From positions 1-42,608 of the forward strand of contig JBBARC010000029.1 of the NCBI GenBank assembly GCA_040400005.1: a stretch of DNA of 42,608 nucleotides, in the 5' to 3' direction. This document shows positions 28,145 through 36,877 of the stretch, one piece after another (position 1 is the first letter of the stretch; each line of letters opens with the position of its first letter). This DNA comes from JBBARC01 sp040400005 (GTDB lineage: Bacteria; Pseudomonadota; Alphaproteobacteria; Acetobacterales; Acetobacteraceae). The notes beneath the pieces are model-generated. The model saw only the letters and a program-made list of their open reading frames with translations. It ran no database searches and had not been told where the DNA came from. A program made the position numbers and the translations under genes.

Positions 28145-29226
28145 GCCGGCGTGCCCGCCGCAAGCGTGCGCCACACCCGCGCCGCAATATCACGAAACGC
28201 TACCGCCGCCGGGTCAGCCGGTGCGGCGATAACCACCGGCGCCCCGCCATCGCCGGCTTCGCGCACCGCCAGGCGCAACGGCACCTCGCCCAAAAACGCA
28301 ACGCCGAGCTTTTTCGCCTCATCGCGCGCGCCACCATGGCCAAAAACATCGGCGCGCTCGCCGCAATGCGGACACACAAAAAAGCTCATATTCTCGATAA
28401 GGCCCAAAATCGGCGTGCCGACTTTTTCAAACATCGCAACCCCGCGCCGCGCGTCGATCAACGCGATATCCTGCGGCGTCGACACAATCACCACGCCATC
28501 CAGCTTTACCCGCTGGGTTAAGGTTAATTGTGCATCCCCAGTGCCGGGCGGCAAATCCACCACCATCACATCGCGCGGGCCCCAGTCGGTTTGCCCCAAA
28601 ATCTGCTGCAAAGCGCCCATCACCATGGGGCCGCGCCAGATCATCGCCTGATTTTCCGGCACCATAAACCCCATCGACATGCAGGCAACGCCGTGCGCCT
28701 CGATCGGGACTAAAATTTTGTCGCGCACATCAGGCCGCCGATCCACCCCCAGCATGCGCGGCAGACTGGGCCCGTGGATATCGGCATCCACCAACCCCAC
28801 CCGCAAGCCCATGCCGGCCAGGGCCACCGCCAAATTGATCGCCGTGGTCGATTTACCAACGCCCCCCTTGCCCGATGCCACCGCAATCACGTGGCGCGCC
28901 AGCGGCAGTAATTTCTCGCCCGCATCCGGCGGCGCATGGGGCGCGCGGTGCGCCGCCGCGGGTTTGGCGGGTGCGCGGGCGCCGGTTAGCACTACGGTTG
29001 CGTTCAGCACCCCGGGGGCGGCGCGCAATAAGGCCTGTGCCTCGGCCCGCGCTTTTTCCATGAACGGCGCTTCTTCGCGGGTGGTTTCCAGCGAAACCTG
29101 TACCATGCCGTTTTTGGACACTAAGCCTTCAATACGCCCGCCAGCCACAATATCGCGGCCATCGGGGCCGCGCACGGCGCGCAAAATCTCGGTCAACCGC
29201 GCTTCGTCACCGTCCAAACGCGCCAT
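28141..29226 (-). CDS. apbC: Fe-S cluster carrier ATPase Mrp/ApbC
   Basis: 361 residues. An N-terminal DUF59/MIP18-like domain is followed by a P-loop NTPase with the deviant Walker A GKGGVGKST (near residue 120), DADIHGPSLPRMLG, and the cluster-binding CPHCGE motif. It carries and transfers [4Fe-4S] clusters. The ATG at 29226 gives MARLDGDEARLTEILRAV; the frame further upstream is coded by the dispersed repeat. Operon order is apbC, acyltransferase, peroxiredoxin, with overlapping ends. Confidence 0.93.
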   Translation of the reverse strand: MARLDGDEARLTEILRAVRGPDGRDIVAGGRIEGLVSKNGMVQVSLETTREEAPFMEKARAEAQALLRAAPGVLNATVVLTGARAPAKPAAAHRAPHAPPDAGEKLLPLARHVIAVASGKGGVGKSTTAINLAVALAGMGLRVGLVDADIHGPSLPRMLGVDRRPDVRDKILVPIEAHGVACMSMGFMVPENQAMIWRGPMVMGALQQILGQTDWGPRDVMVVDLPPGTGDAQLTLTQRVKLDGVVIVSTPQDIALIDARRGVAMFEKVGTPILGLIENMSFFVCPHCGERADVFGHGGARDEAKKLGVAFLGEVPLRLAVREAGDGGAPVVIAAPADPAAVAFRDIAARVWRTLAAGTPA

Positions 29227-29242
29227 CACTATTAAACCCCAA

Positions 29243-29426
29243 GGCAATCGGGTGAATGCCGAAAAATAAGGATTTTCTTTTTTCCGAAGAAAAAAGAAAC
29301 AAAAAAGACTTTTTTGGACGCCATCTCGTAGAACGCGGTGGCAGGGTTGCCCCAGGCCCGGCGTATAAAAGTCTTTTTGCTTCTTTTTCTTTAGAAAAAG
29401 AAGAGTCTCACCTTCACCCGATCGCC
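29243..29426. repeat. Full-length (184-base) copy of the dispersed repeat with terminal inverted repeats
   Basis: Terminal inverted repeats GGCAATCGGGTGAA and TTCACCCGATCGCC match at 13 of 14 positions. Inside are a hairpin TTTCTTTTTTC / GAAAAAAGAAA, the block CAAAAAAGACTTTTTT, a 60-base spacer, the mirror block AAAAGTCTTTTTG and a second hairpin. It fills most of the 354-base space between the divergent apbC and hflK genes (29227-29580). No transposase is present. I see no gene or clear promoter in the rest of that space. Confidence 0.88.
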
Positions 29427-29580
29427 CAGCTTCAAACCCCGGCACGGGTGCCGCGCTTGTCAGACCGGGTGGGGCGCGCAATATCCCTATCTCTGAACCC
29501 CACATATGGCGACGCCTCGCGCCCCTGCCAATCACGGCCTGCGCGATTGCCAAACGCCTCAACCGCGAGCACCTGCAAAA

Positions 29581-30771
29581 ATGGCCTCCGACCCTAACCC
29601 ATGGAACATCGGCACCCCACCCAGTGGCGGTGGCGGCAGCGGCGGCCCGCGCAAACCCGGCGGCAATGGGCCGTTTGGCGGCGGTGGCGGGCCCTTTGGC
29701 GGCAGCCCGGGCGGCCCCAACGGGCTACCACCCGAAATCGACCGCGCCTTGGTAGAATTGCGCGCCGCCCTGCACCGTATTTTTGGCGGCAGTGGATCGG
29801 GCGGCCGCGGCATCGCCATGATCGGCATTGCCGCTGGCGCGCTGTGGCTGGCCACCGGCTTTTACCGGGTGCAACCCGATGAACAGGGGCTGGTGATGCG
29901 CTTTGGCGCGTTCGACCGCTCCACCCCGCCGGGGCTGAACTACCACCTGCCTTACCCCATAGAAGACGCCGTGCTGCTACCGGTCACCCGCATCAAGCGG
30001 GTTGAAATCGGCTTTCGCTCTACCGTGGCCGACGATGCCGGCACCGCTTTGCGCGGGGCCACCAATGGCGCCCCCGACCTTTCAGAAGAAAGCCTGATGC
30101 TCACCGGCGATGAAAACATCGTGGATATCAACGCCAGCGTGTTCTGGCGCATTCGCGATGCCGGCGCCTTTCAGTTCAACACCCGCAACCCTGATGTGAC
30201 AGTTAAAGCCGCCGCCGAAAGCGTATTGCGCCAGGTTGTCGGGAAAACAGATATTCAAAGCGCGCTCACCGAAGGCCGCGCCGCCATTGAACTGGCGGTC
30301 ACCACCGGCACCCAAGCGATTTTGGACCAGTACAACACCGGCGTTGAAATCACCCAGGTGCAGTTGCAAAAAGTCGATCCGCCGGCCGAGGTGATCGAAA
30401 GTTTCCGCGATGTGCAGCGCGCCAACACCGATGCCGACAGGGCCCGCAACGAAGCGCAAAGCTACGCCAACGACATTGTGCCGCGTGCACGCGGCGAAGC
30501 ATCGGCGATTTTAGCCGCCGCCGAAGGTGAAAAATTGGCCAACATCGCCAATGCCCAAGGTGCTGCCAAGCGCTTTGAAACCATCTATGCGGCATACGCC
30601 CTGGCGAAAGACGTCACCATGAAGCGGCTGTATGTGGAAACCATGGAAGAGGTGATGAAAAACACCCAAACCACGGTGATCGACGATAAATTGCGCGGCC
30701 TGCTGCTACCCACCGGTACGCAAAGTATTGGTACGCAAATTCCCAACGTCCCACAGGGAGCCACTAAATGA
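29581..30771 (+). CDS. hflK: FtsH protease modulator HflK
   Basis: 396 residues. A glycine/proline-rich N-terminus (about 1-65) precedes one membrane segment (IAMIGIAAGALWLATGFY), then a stomatin/prohibitin (SPFH) domain beginning YRVQPDEQGLVMRFG and a coiled-coil rich in Ala and Glu. HflK and HflC form a cage around FtsH in the inner membrane. The ATG at 29581 (MASDPNPWNIG) resembles the family start better than the in-frame ATG at 29506, and neither has a strong Shine-Dalgarno. The stop overlaps hflC as ATGA. Confidence 0.94.
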   Translation: MASDPNPWNIGTPPSGGGGSGGPRKPGGNGPFGGGGGPFGGSPGGPNGLPPEIDRALVELRAALHRIFGGSGSGGRGIAMIGIAAGALWLATGFYRVQPDEQGLVMRFGAFDRSTPPGLNYHLPYPIEDAVLLPVTRIKRVEIGFRSTVADDAGTALRGATNGAPDLSEESLMLTGDENIVDINASVFWRIRDAGAFQFNTRNPDVTVKAAAESVLRQVVGKTDIQSALTEGRAAIELAVTTGTQAILDQYNTGVEITQVQLQKVDPPAEVIESFRDVQRANTDADRARNEAQSYANDIVPRARGEASAILAAAEGEKLANIANAQGAAKRFETIYAAYALAKDVTMKRLYVETMEEVMKNTQTTVIDDKLRGLLLPTGTQSIGTQIPNVPQGATK

Positions 30772-31631
30772 ACAACAAACTTTGGCTCGCCCTGATCGCC
30801 GCAGGCGTAGTGCTATTCGCCGTGGACGCCAGCTTTTTTCCGGTGCAGCAAACCGAAACCGTGCTGATCACCCAATTCGGCCAGCCCCGCCGGCTGATTG
30901 AAGATGCAGGCTTACACGCCAAAATTCCGTTTATACAAACGGCGATTTCGTTTGATAAACGTTTGCTCGATTACGACGCCCCCAGCGAAGAGGTTATTTT
31001 GGGCGACCAGCGCCGCCTGATTGTGGATAGTTTTACCCGCTACCGCATTGTCAACCCGCTGCAATATTACCAGGCGGTCGGCCCCACCGAAGATGGCATC
31101 CGCCAGCGCCTGAATTCGGTGGTAACATCCAGCCTGCGCCGGGTGCTGGGCAATGAATCGCTGATCGATGTGCTCTCCGCCCAACGCCCGCGCATCATGG
31201 GGCAGATCCGCACCCAGGTGAATAACGAGATGAAAAGCTTTGGTGTAGATATCGTCGATGTGCGCATTCGCCGCGCCGATTTGCCGGCGGAAAACACCGA
31301 AGCCATTTTGCAGCGTATGCAATCTGAACGTCAGCGCGTGGCCGCCCAAGCGCGCGCCGAAGGGGCGGAAGCGGCTGCCAAAATTCGCGCCAACGCCGAT
31401 CGCGAAAAAACCGTGCTGCTGGCCCAGGCAAAATCCACCGCCGATACGCGGCGCGGCGAAGGCGAGGGCGAAGCCACCGCCACCTTCGCCCATGCCTACC
31501 AGCGCGATCCGCAATTTTATGGCATCTGGCGCACTTTGCAGGCCTATAAATCGGTGTTTGGCAGCAACAGCCACGCGCGTCTGTTGCTAACCCCAGACAG
31601 TGAATTTTTAAAATTGCTGCAAGGGCCGTAA
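30768..31631 (+). CDS. hflC: FtsH protease modulator HflC
   Basis: 287 residues. An N-terminal membrane anchor (LWLALIAAGVVLFAVDASFF) is followed by an SPFH domain (VQQTETVLITQFGQPRRLI) and the helical region RIRRADLPAENTEAILQRMQ, typical of HflC. It pairs with HflK to regulate FtsH. The start overlaps the hflK stop. A strong hairpin follows 9 bases after the stop codon. Confidence 0.95.
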   Translation: MNNKLWLALIAAGVVLFAVDASFFPVQQTETVLITQFGQPRRLIEDAGLHAKIPFIQTAISFDKRLLDYDAPSEEVILGDQRRLIVDSFTRYRIVNPLQYYQAVGPTEDGIRQRLNSVVTSSLRRVLGNESLIDVLSAQRPRIMGQIRTQVNNEMKSFGVDIVDVRIRRADLPAENTEAILQRMQSERQRVAAQARAEGAEAAAKIRANADREKTVLLAQAKSTADTRRGEGEGEATATFAHAYQRDPQFYGIWRTLQAYKSVFGSNSHARLLLTPDSEFLKLLQGP

Positions 31632-31640
31632 AGTTTCGCA

Positions 31641-31674
31641 ATGGGGTTGGGGCGGCACTGTGCCCCAACCCCAT
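31641..31674. terminator. Bidirectional hairpin between hflC and the HEIGE protein gene
   Basis: Perfect 13-bp arms ATGGGGTTGGGGC and GCCCCAACCCCAT with an 8-base loop lie between converging genes. There is no T-run on either side, so termination may rely on the stem alone or on Rho. Confidence 0.7.
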
Positions 31675-31680
31675 CGTGCA

Positions 31681-32742
31681 TCAGGCACCGTTTTGGCATA
31701 CTCTGAGGGCGGTGCCTTTAAACGTTTTTTGGCCACCCACCGTTGTGCTGGCCGGCGCGCCAAAATAGGGCAGATCAACCAGATCTTGCAGATGGTACGT
31801 GAACCCGCCCAGCACGTAGGGATAGGTGCCATAATTAGGCTGGTTTTCCAGCGGATCACCATTTTCCAATAGGCCGCACGGCGATCCGTTGGTGGTGAAG
31901 GGGTCCAAAATCCATTCGCCAATCTCGTGGCTCAGCGCCGACACATCCTGCGAAAACGCGCCGGCGTTCTGAATGTAGGTAAAATGCGTATAGGTCTGCA
32001 CGCCGGTAAAACTATGATACCCACCAATGCAACAACCGCTTTGCGGATTATCGGTGAGAAAAGTTTGGGTGGTGACAAATATCGCCAGCGCATTGGCGGG
32101 TATTTTCATCGCCGTCAGTTGCGTCTGCACCGCACCATCGAACCAGTTAATCCCCGCTTCAATAACGGAGGCACCAAACGCGCTGCCAATTTGCCCCTCG
32201 CTTGTCGGTACGGTCAGGGTCAGCAGGGGTTTCACATGCGGCACACCCAGGCGCACGTGATAGGTACGGTGGCTTTTCACCACACCCCATAGATTGCCGC
32301 GCTGATAGGCATCAATATACTGGGTGGCGCCCAAATTCACCCCCGCCTGGCTAAACGCCAGCGTGCGCGCAAACATCGGCGATGCCAATGTGTTGGCAAT
32401 CACCGTTTGCCCATTGGGCAGCGTCGATAATGGCGAATAACTTGTGGTGCCATAGGTGATTTGCACCGGAATAATATAAACCGGCACCACGGTCGCAAGG
32501 CCGCTGGCAGGATCGGTGCCAACAAAGTCTGCCGCATAATTCGTGCCGGCATACGACCAGTTGAATGTCCAGCTTGGAATGCCAGGCGTTACCAGCCGCG
32601 CAGCACCGGCACGCGGCACATAAACCCCATGCGCGAAATGCGGGCGGTTCTCGGCATTTGCTGCACCAGGGGCAGCACCAGGGGCAAACGCCACCGCGGC
32701 GGTTAGGCAGGTAAAGGCAGCAACACGACTGGCCCGCAGCAT
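31681..32742 (-). CDS. Exported hypothetical protein with a metalloprotease-like HEIGE motif
   Basis: 353 residues, with a signal peptide ending near PGAANA. The centre is beta-rich (VVPVYIIPVQITYG, LLTLTVPTSEGQ). Near residue 272 it has SALSHEIGEWILDPF, in which HExxE could bind a metal; His317 and Asp320 in YHLQDLVDLPYF are conserved-looking candidates for a further ligand. Related proteins that I recall from acidobacteria and proteobacteria share SHE(I/V)xEW.xDPF but have no known function. A paired cysteine CCIGG lies near 237. The start has a strong GGGGGGAT Shine-Dalgarno. A secreted hydrolase is a guess. Confidence 0.75.
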   Translation of the reverse strand: MLRASRVAAFTCLTAAVAFAPGAAPGAANAENRPHFAHGVYVPRAGAARLVTPGIPSWTFNWSYAGTNYAADFVGTDPASGLATVVPVYIIPVQITYGTTSYSPLSTLPNGQTVIANTLASPMFARTLAFSQAGVNLGATQYIDAYQRGNLWGVVKSHRTYHVRLGVPHVKPLLTLTVPTSEGQIGSAFGASVIEAGINWFDGAVQTQLTAMKIPANALAIFVTTQTFLTDNPQSGCCIGGYHSFTGVQTYTHFTYIQNAGAFSQDVSALSHEIGEWILDPFTTNGSPCGLLENGDPLENQPNYGTYPYVLGGFTYHLQDLVDLPYFGAPASTTVGGQKTFKGTALRVCQNGA

Positions 32743-32896
32743 ACTGGTATCCCCCCAAGGTAAAGCGCCAAATCTAGCGCCCCAATTTTACGAAGCGTTC
32801 ACAGCTTTACCAAACCCGGTCAAGCAAAACACCGATAGGGGCCGCCCACTCACCACTTTGTGTAGCCCGGCACCGCCATCGGGCGGGGCGTACCTT

Positions 32897-34228
32897 TTAC
32901 AGCGGCAAACTCACCCGCGCACGCAAACCACCCAGCGGGCTTTTTTCCAGCACAATGTCACCGCCGTGCGCGCGCACAATATCGCGCGCAATGGTCAACC
33001 CAAGCCCAGTGCCGCCAGCCGCCCCGCTTTCAAACGGCCGAAACACCGTTTCGCGCTTATCCGCGCTAATGCCTGGGCCATCATCATCCACCATCACCTG
33101 CACGTAGCGCCCGGTGGTGCTGGCGGCTAACGCCACAAGCCGGCCATGGCGCCGCGCATTATCCACCAAATTGGTCATCGCCCGGCGTATCGCGCCGGGG
33201 CGCAGGTTAACCGGCAACGATGCTGGTGCGTCCACCCGAATATCGGCCCCGGTGCGCCGCGCGCCGGCAGCAATGTCGCGCAGCAGATCGGCCACATTCA
33301 CCGCCTCCGCCTGTTCGGCCTGCTCGCCCCGCGCAAACGCCAGATAGGCTTCAATCATGCCTTCCATTTCTTCAATGTCGGCGGTTATTTCACCAACATC
33401 GGCAGATTGGCGAGTCTCGGCCGGCAACATCGCTAGCGCCAGTTTCATCCGCGTCAGCGGTGTGCGCAAATCGTGGCTGACACCGGCCAGCATTTCGGTG
33501 CGCTGGGTCATAAAGCGGCGAATGCGATCCTGCATGCGGTTAAACGCGGTCGCCGCACGCCTTACTTCAGCAGCCCCCTCGGGGCGGATCGTGCCGGGAT
33601 CACGACCCAACCCAAACGCTTCGGCGGCGGCAGCAAGCCTGCGAATCGCGCGCACCTGGTTACGGGTAAACAGGGCGGCAATAGCAAACACCACAACCGC
33701 CGACCCGCCAAGCCACATCACAAACAAATAAATTGTGCTGGTGTACAGCCGTTTGCGCGGCGCATCGGCATGCAGCACGCCATCGGGCAATTGTACCGCA
33801 ATTAGCACGTAAAGCGGATCGGCGGTCCAGTTGGTCGCAACCCTTAATCCCACGCGCTGCGCCAAAGCCACGGTTAAATCATCATCCATTGGCCCCAAAA
33901 TATTGGCACTACTACCGGTTGGCACCTGAGCCCCGGCATCAAACCGCAGACGAAATTCAAAATCGCGCTCGGCATCTCGCATCACCCCATCGCGCGCCAC
34001 GCTATTCGGTGCGGCCTGCAACAAGCGCACAGTTTGCGAAAGTTCGCCGGCCACAGCCCCGGAAAGCCTGCGCGAAATCGTATTTAAATGCGTGCCATAA
34101 AAAATCACTAGCGCCACAATCAACACCAGCACCAGCGGCACCAAAATAATCAACAGCGATCGCGCCAGCAACGATCGCGGCAAAAATTTGCGCGCAGGCC
34201 GTTCCCAGCCGATGGCAAACCGCGCCAT
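32897..34228 (-). CDS. Sensor histidine kinase, EnvZ-like
   Basis: 443 residues. Two membrane segments (about 20-45 and 163-187) flank a periplasmic sensor of about 115 residues. A HAMP domain, a dimerisation helix with phospho-acceptor His252 (VSHDLRTPLTRMKL), and an ATPase with N box NLVDNARRHG, G1 DDDGPGI and G2 GTGLGLTIA follow. It starts 2 bases after the response regulator and is its obvious partner. The signal is unknown. The 154-base gap downstream (32743-32896) holds nothing I can identify. Confidence 0.93.
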   Translation of the reverse strand: MARFAIGWERPARKFLPRSLLARSLLIILVPLVLVLIVALVIFYGTHLNTISRRLSGAVAGELSQTVRLLQAAPNSVARDGVMRDAERDFEFRLRFDAGAQVPTGSSANILGPMDDDLTVALAQRVGLRVATNWTADPLYVLIAVQLPDGVLHADAPRKRLYTSTIYLFVMWLGGSAVVVFAIAALFTRNQVRAIRRLAAAAEAFGLGRDPGTIRPEGAAEVRRAATAFNRMQDRIRRFMTQRTEMLAGVSHDLRTPLTRMKLALAMLPAETRQSADVGEITADIEEMEGMIEAYLAFARGEQAEQAEAVNVADLLRDIAAGARRTGADIRVDAPASLPVNLRPGAIRRAMTNLVDNARRHGRLVALAASTTGRYVQVMVDDDGPGISADKRETVFRPFESGAAGGTGLGLTIARDIVRAHGGDIVLEKSPLGGLRARVSLPL

Positions 34229-34230
34229 CG

Positions 34231-34926
34231 TTACATACCTGGCTTCAGCACATAGCCGCGGCCCCGCACGGTGTGCAAAAACCGTGGCTCGCGCGGGTCT
34301 GTTTCAATTTTGCGGCGCAGCCTTGTCACCTGTACATCGATCGCGCGTTCGTTGCTATCATCGGTGCCTACGGCTGCCGCAATATCATCGCGGGTAAACA
34401 CATCATTGGGCCGCAACGCCAGCGCCGATAATAACGCCGCCTCGCCGCCGGTCAGATAAATCACCCCGTTGGGGCCAGACAATTCAGCGCGGTTGGTATC
34501 GAACGACAATGCCCCCAGCCGTATCGGGCCGCTCGGGATATCGGGCGCCACTGGCGCTGCGCGGCGCAGCATGGCGCGCAACCGCAGCACCAATTCGCGC
34601 GGTTCAAACGGTTTGCCAAGATAATCATCGGCACCCGATTCAAAACCGGCGATACGGTCCTCCGGCGCGCCGCGCGCGGTTAACAGCAAAATCGGCGTCG
34701 GGTTCGCCTCAGCCCGCAGCCATGCGGTCAGATCCAGCCCGGTTTCGCCCGGCATCATCACATCCAGCACCATGGCGTCAGGCTGCAAAAACCGCAGCGT
34801 ATCGCGCGCCTCGGCGGCATGCGCCGCAGTGGTCACGCGAAAGCCGTTTTCGGCCAGGTAGCGCGCCAGCAGCCCGCGCAGCCGCGCATCATCATCCACC
34901 ACCAGCACATGCGGGGCGGCGGTCAT
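34231..34926 (-). CDS. OmpR-family response regulator (PetR-like)
   Basis: 231 residues. Receiver domain with acidic pocket Asp11-13, phospho-acceptor Asp55 (VLDVMMPG) and GKPF lysine, then an OmpR-type winged helix (AIDVQVTRLRRKIETDP). It is coupled by ATGA overlap to the MarR gene and followed by the kinase. The MarR plus OmpR pair next to ilvE resembles petP-petR of Rhodobacter, where the regulators are needed for cytochrome bc1 and growth. The match rests on order and family only. Confidence 0.92.
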   Translation of the reverse strand: MTAAPHVLVVDDDARLRGLLARYLAENGFRVTTAAHAAEARDTLRFLQPDAMVLDVMMPGETGLDLTAWLRAEANPTPILLLTARGAPEDRIAGFESGADDYLGKPFEPRELVLRLRAMLRRAAPVAPDIPSGPIRLGALSFDTNRAELSGPNGVIYLTGGEAALLSALALRPNDVFTRDDIAAAVGTDDSNERAIDVQVTRLRRKIETDPREPRFLHTVRGRGYVLKPGM

Positions 34927-35465
34927 ACCACCCGCCGCACGCTGGGCGGGCTTGCGGCATCGGGCCGGGTTGGCCGGGTTTCATCAACAAACCCGCGCGC
35001 CGCGTTGCCCATAATGCCGCGCAGCACCCGCCGAAACCCTTCTACCGCCGGCCCGCCGGCATCGCGGTAGGCGGCCATCAGCCGGTCGCGCTGGCGCTCA
35101 AACAAAGTGCGCTCCATCGCCGCGCCGGCATCGGTTAAGTATAAATTGCGCTGGCGCCGGTCGTTACGCCCAGCCGTTTGGCGCACCAGCCCCTGGCCAA
35201 TCAGCGCCGATAACACGCGCGCCAGGCTTTGCTTGGTAATGCCCAAAATCGCCAGCAAATCGCCCACGGTTAACCCCGGCCGGGCGCCAATGAAGTGTAG
35301 CGCGCGGTGATGCGCCCGGCCCAACCCAGCCGCGGCCAGCACCGGATCGGCGGCATCGCCCAAATCGCGCATAGCAAAAAACAGCAAATCCTGCGCCAGC
35401 CGCATTTCCTGCTCGCGCAGAAACAGCAGCCCGGTGCCGGGCGAGGGCGCTTTCGTCTCAGACAT
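34923..35465 (-). CDS. MarR-family regulator (PetP-like)
   Basis: 180 residues from the ATG at 35465, which has GGGGGGAG upstream. The winged helix-turn-helix is clear (LTVGDLLAILGITKQSLARVLSALIGQGLVRQ followed by NDRRQRNLYLTDAG is the MarR wing). It is the first gene of the regulator-kinase operon and divergent from ilvE, so control of both promoters from the shared 125-base space (35466-35590) is likely. PetP of Rhodobacter is the closest parallel by context. Confidence 0.9.
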   Translation of the reverse strand: MSETKAPSPGTGLLFLREQEMRLAQDLLFFAMRDLGDAADPVLAAAGLGRAHHRALHFIGARPGLTVGDLLAILGITKQSLARVLSALIGQGLVRQTAGRNDRRQRNLYLTDAGAAMERTLFERQRDRLMAAYRDAGGPAVEGFRRVLRGIMGNAARGFVDETRPTRPDAASPPSVRRVV

Positions 35466-35590
35466 AGCTCCCCCCAATTTATGTCAGGTCCATTGCCATA
35501 TATTTTGCCTTCTGGTGGCGTTATGCAAGGGGCTTACGGTGGCTCCGCGCCCAATCGGCCGGCCCACACCAAAATAAATAAGGATAGCCC

Positions 35591-36490
35591 ATGAGCTTGG
35601 TACCCTTTGACGACCGCGATGGCCATATCTGGTTAGACGGCGCCCTGGTACCCTGGCGCGATGCCAAGCTGCATGTGCTCACCCACGGCCTGCATTACGG
35701 CAGCGCGGTGTTTGAAGGCGAACGCGCCTACGCCGGCAATATCTTCCGCCTGCGCGCCCACACCGATCGCCTGCTCGCCTCCGCCCGCATCCTGGGCTAC
35801 CAAATTCCGTTCACCGCTGATCAAATCGATGCCGCCTGCATCGCAACCCTTGCCGCCAACGGCCTCACCGAAGGCTACGTGCGCCCCATCGCCTGGCGCG
35901 GATCAGAACAGCTGGCGGTCTCCGCGCAAGCCACCAAAATCCATCTGGCGATTGCCTGCTGGACCTGGCCCGCCTATTTCGCCAACCGCATGGAAGGCAT
36001 CCGCCTAGCCTGGGCCGATTGGCGCCGGCCAGACCCGCGCACCGCCCCCACCGCCTCAAAAGCCGCCGGCAATTACATGATCGGCACCCTATCCAAACAC
36101 GCAGCCGAAGCCGCCGGCTACGCCGATGCGATGATGCTGGGCTATCACGGCAAACTGGCGGAAGCGACCGGCGCCAACGTGTTTTTGGTCATCGACGGCG
36201 CCCTGCACACGCCAACCCCCGATTGTTTCCTCGATGGCATCACCCGCCGCGCGGTCATGGCCCTGGCCCATCGCCGCCAGATCCCAGTGGTGGAACGGGT
36301 GATAGAGCCCGGCGAACTGGCCCAAGCAACAGAAGTGTTTTTGGCCGGCACCGCGGCAGAAGTCACCCCCGTGCGCGAAATCGGCGGCCAAATTTTTACC
36401 CCGGGCGCGATTACCGCAACTCTTGCCGCCGATTACGAGGCGCTGGTGCGCATGAGCCCCGGTGAAGTTGCCGCACGGATTGGGGCGTAA
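35591..36490 (+). CDS. ilvE: Branched-chain amino acid aminotransferase
   Basis: 299 residues, fold type IV PLP enzyme. The PLP lysine is Lys157 in PTASKAAGNYM, the cofactor glutamate lies in KLAEATGANVF, and the N-terminus IWLDGALVPWRDAKLHVLTH is typical. It makes the last step of Val, Leu and Ile synthesis. AAGGA lies 8 bases before the ATG. It is the last core gene before the accessory island. Confidence 0.95.
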   Translation: MSLVPFDDRDGHIWLDGALVPWRDAKLHVLTHGLHYGSAVFEGERAYAGNIFRLRAHTDRLLASARILGYQIPFTADQIDAACIATLAANGLTEGYVRPIAWRGSEQLAVSAQATKIHLAIACWTWPAYFANRMEGIRLAWADWRRPDPRTAPTASKAAGNYMIGTLSKHAAEAAGYADAMMLGYHGKLAEATGANVFLVIDGALHTPTPDCFLDGITRRAVMALAHRRQIPVVERVIEPGELAQATEVFLAGTAAEVTPVREIGGQIFTPGAITATLAADYEALVRMSPGEVAARIGA

Positions 36491-36538
36491 GCAACCGCCG
36501 AAATCGCGCAACCCGCCGAGCCAAAGAAGGAAGCGACG

Positions 36539-36877
36539 ATGAATGAAACAAGGCAGATCGTGGTGGGCGACAACGCAGAGACCGACGCCGAATCGTTCGT
36601 CGACGCCTGGGAGCGCGCGGAGCAAGGGGAACAATTCGCATCGTCGCGCGTGCTGGCGTTCGAATCCTGGGAAGCGCTGGCGGCCGTCCTGACGGGCGAG
36701 CGTTTCCGGCTATTCCGTCACTTGCGGGGACGCTTGGCCACCCCAGGACTGGCGTCAGACCAAATTTGGCAATACATTTCACCTGCACCACCCGATGTGA
36801 GCAGGCCAGAGCCGATGCGGGAAATTGTCCACAGCTACAACGTCAGCCACAGCATGATTTGGAGGCTTGCGGTATGA
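36539..36877 (+). pseudogene. Chimeric remnant: antitoxin-like start joined to a recombinase-type HTH tail
   Basis: 112 codons with a good Shine-Dalgarno (GAAGGAAG). Residues 1-65 (FVDAWERAEQGEQ, LAFESWEALAAVLTGERFRLFRHL) match the start of HVO_A0114-type DNA-binding proteins, several of which are TumA-like antitoxins, but the helix-turn-helix that should follow is lost. The last 25 residues (MREIVHSYNVSHSMIWRLAV) instead look like the C-terminal HTH of a serine recombinase or resolvase. It appears to be a fusion of two broken genes at the island edge. It overlaps the next gene as ATGA. It might still be translated. Confidence 0.55.

Noticed and set aside
29256..29597. Proteins with KSLFASFSLEKEES-type sequence
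   Set aside because: These and similar frames near 8237, 23395 and 23511 are translations of the dispersed hairpin repeat, not genes.
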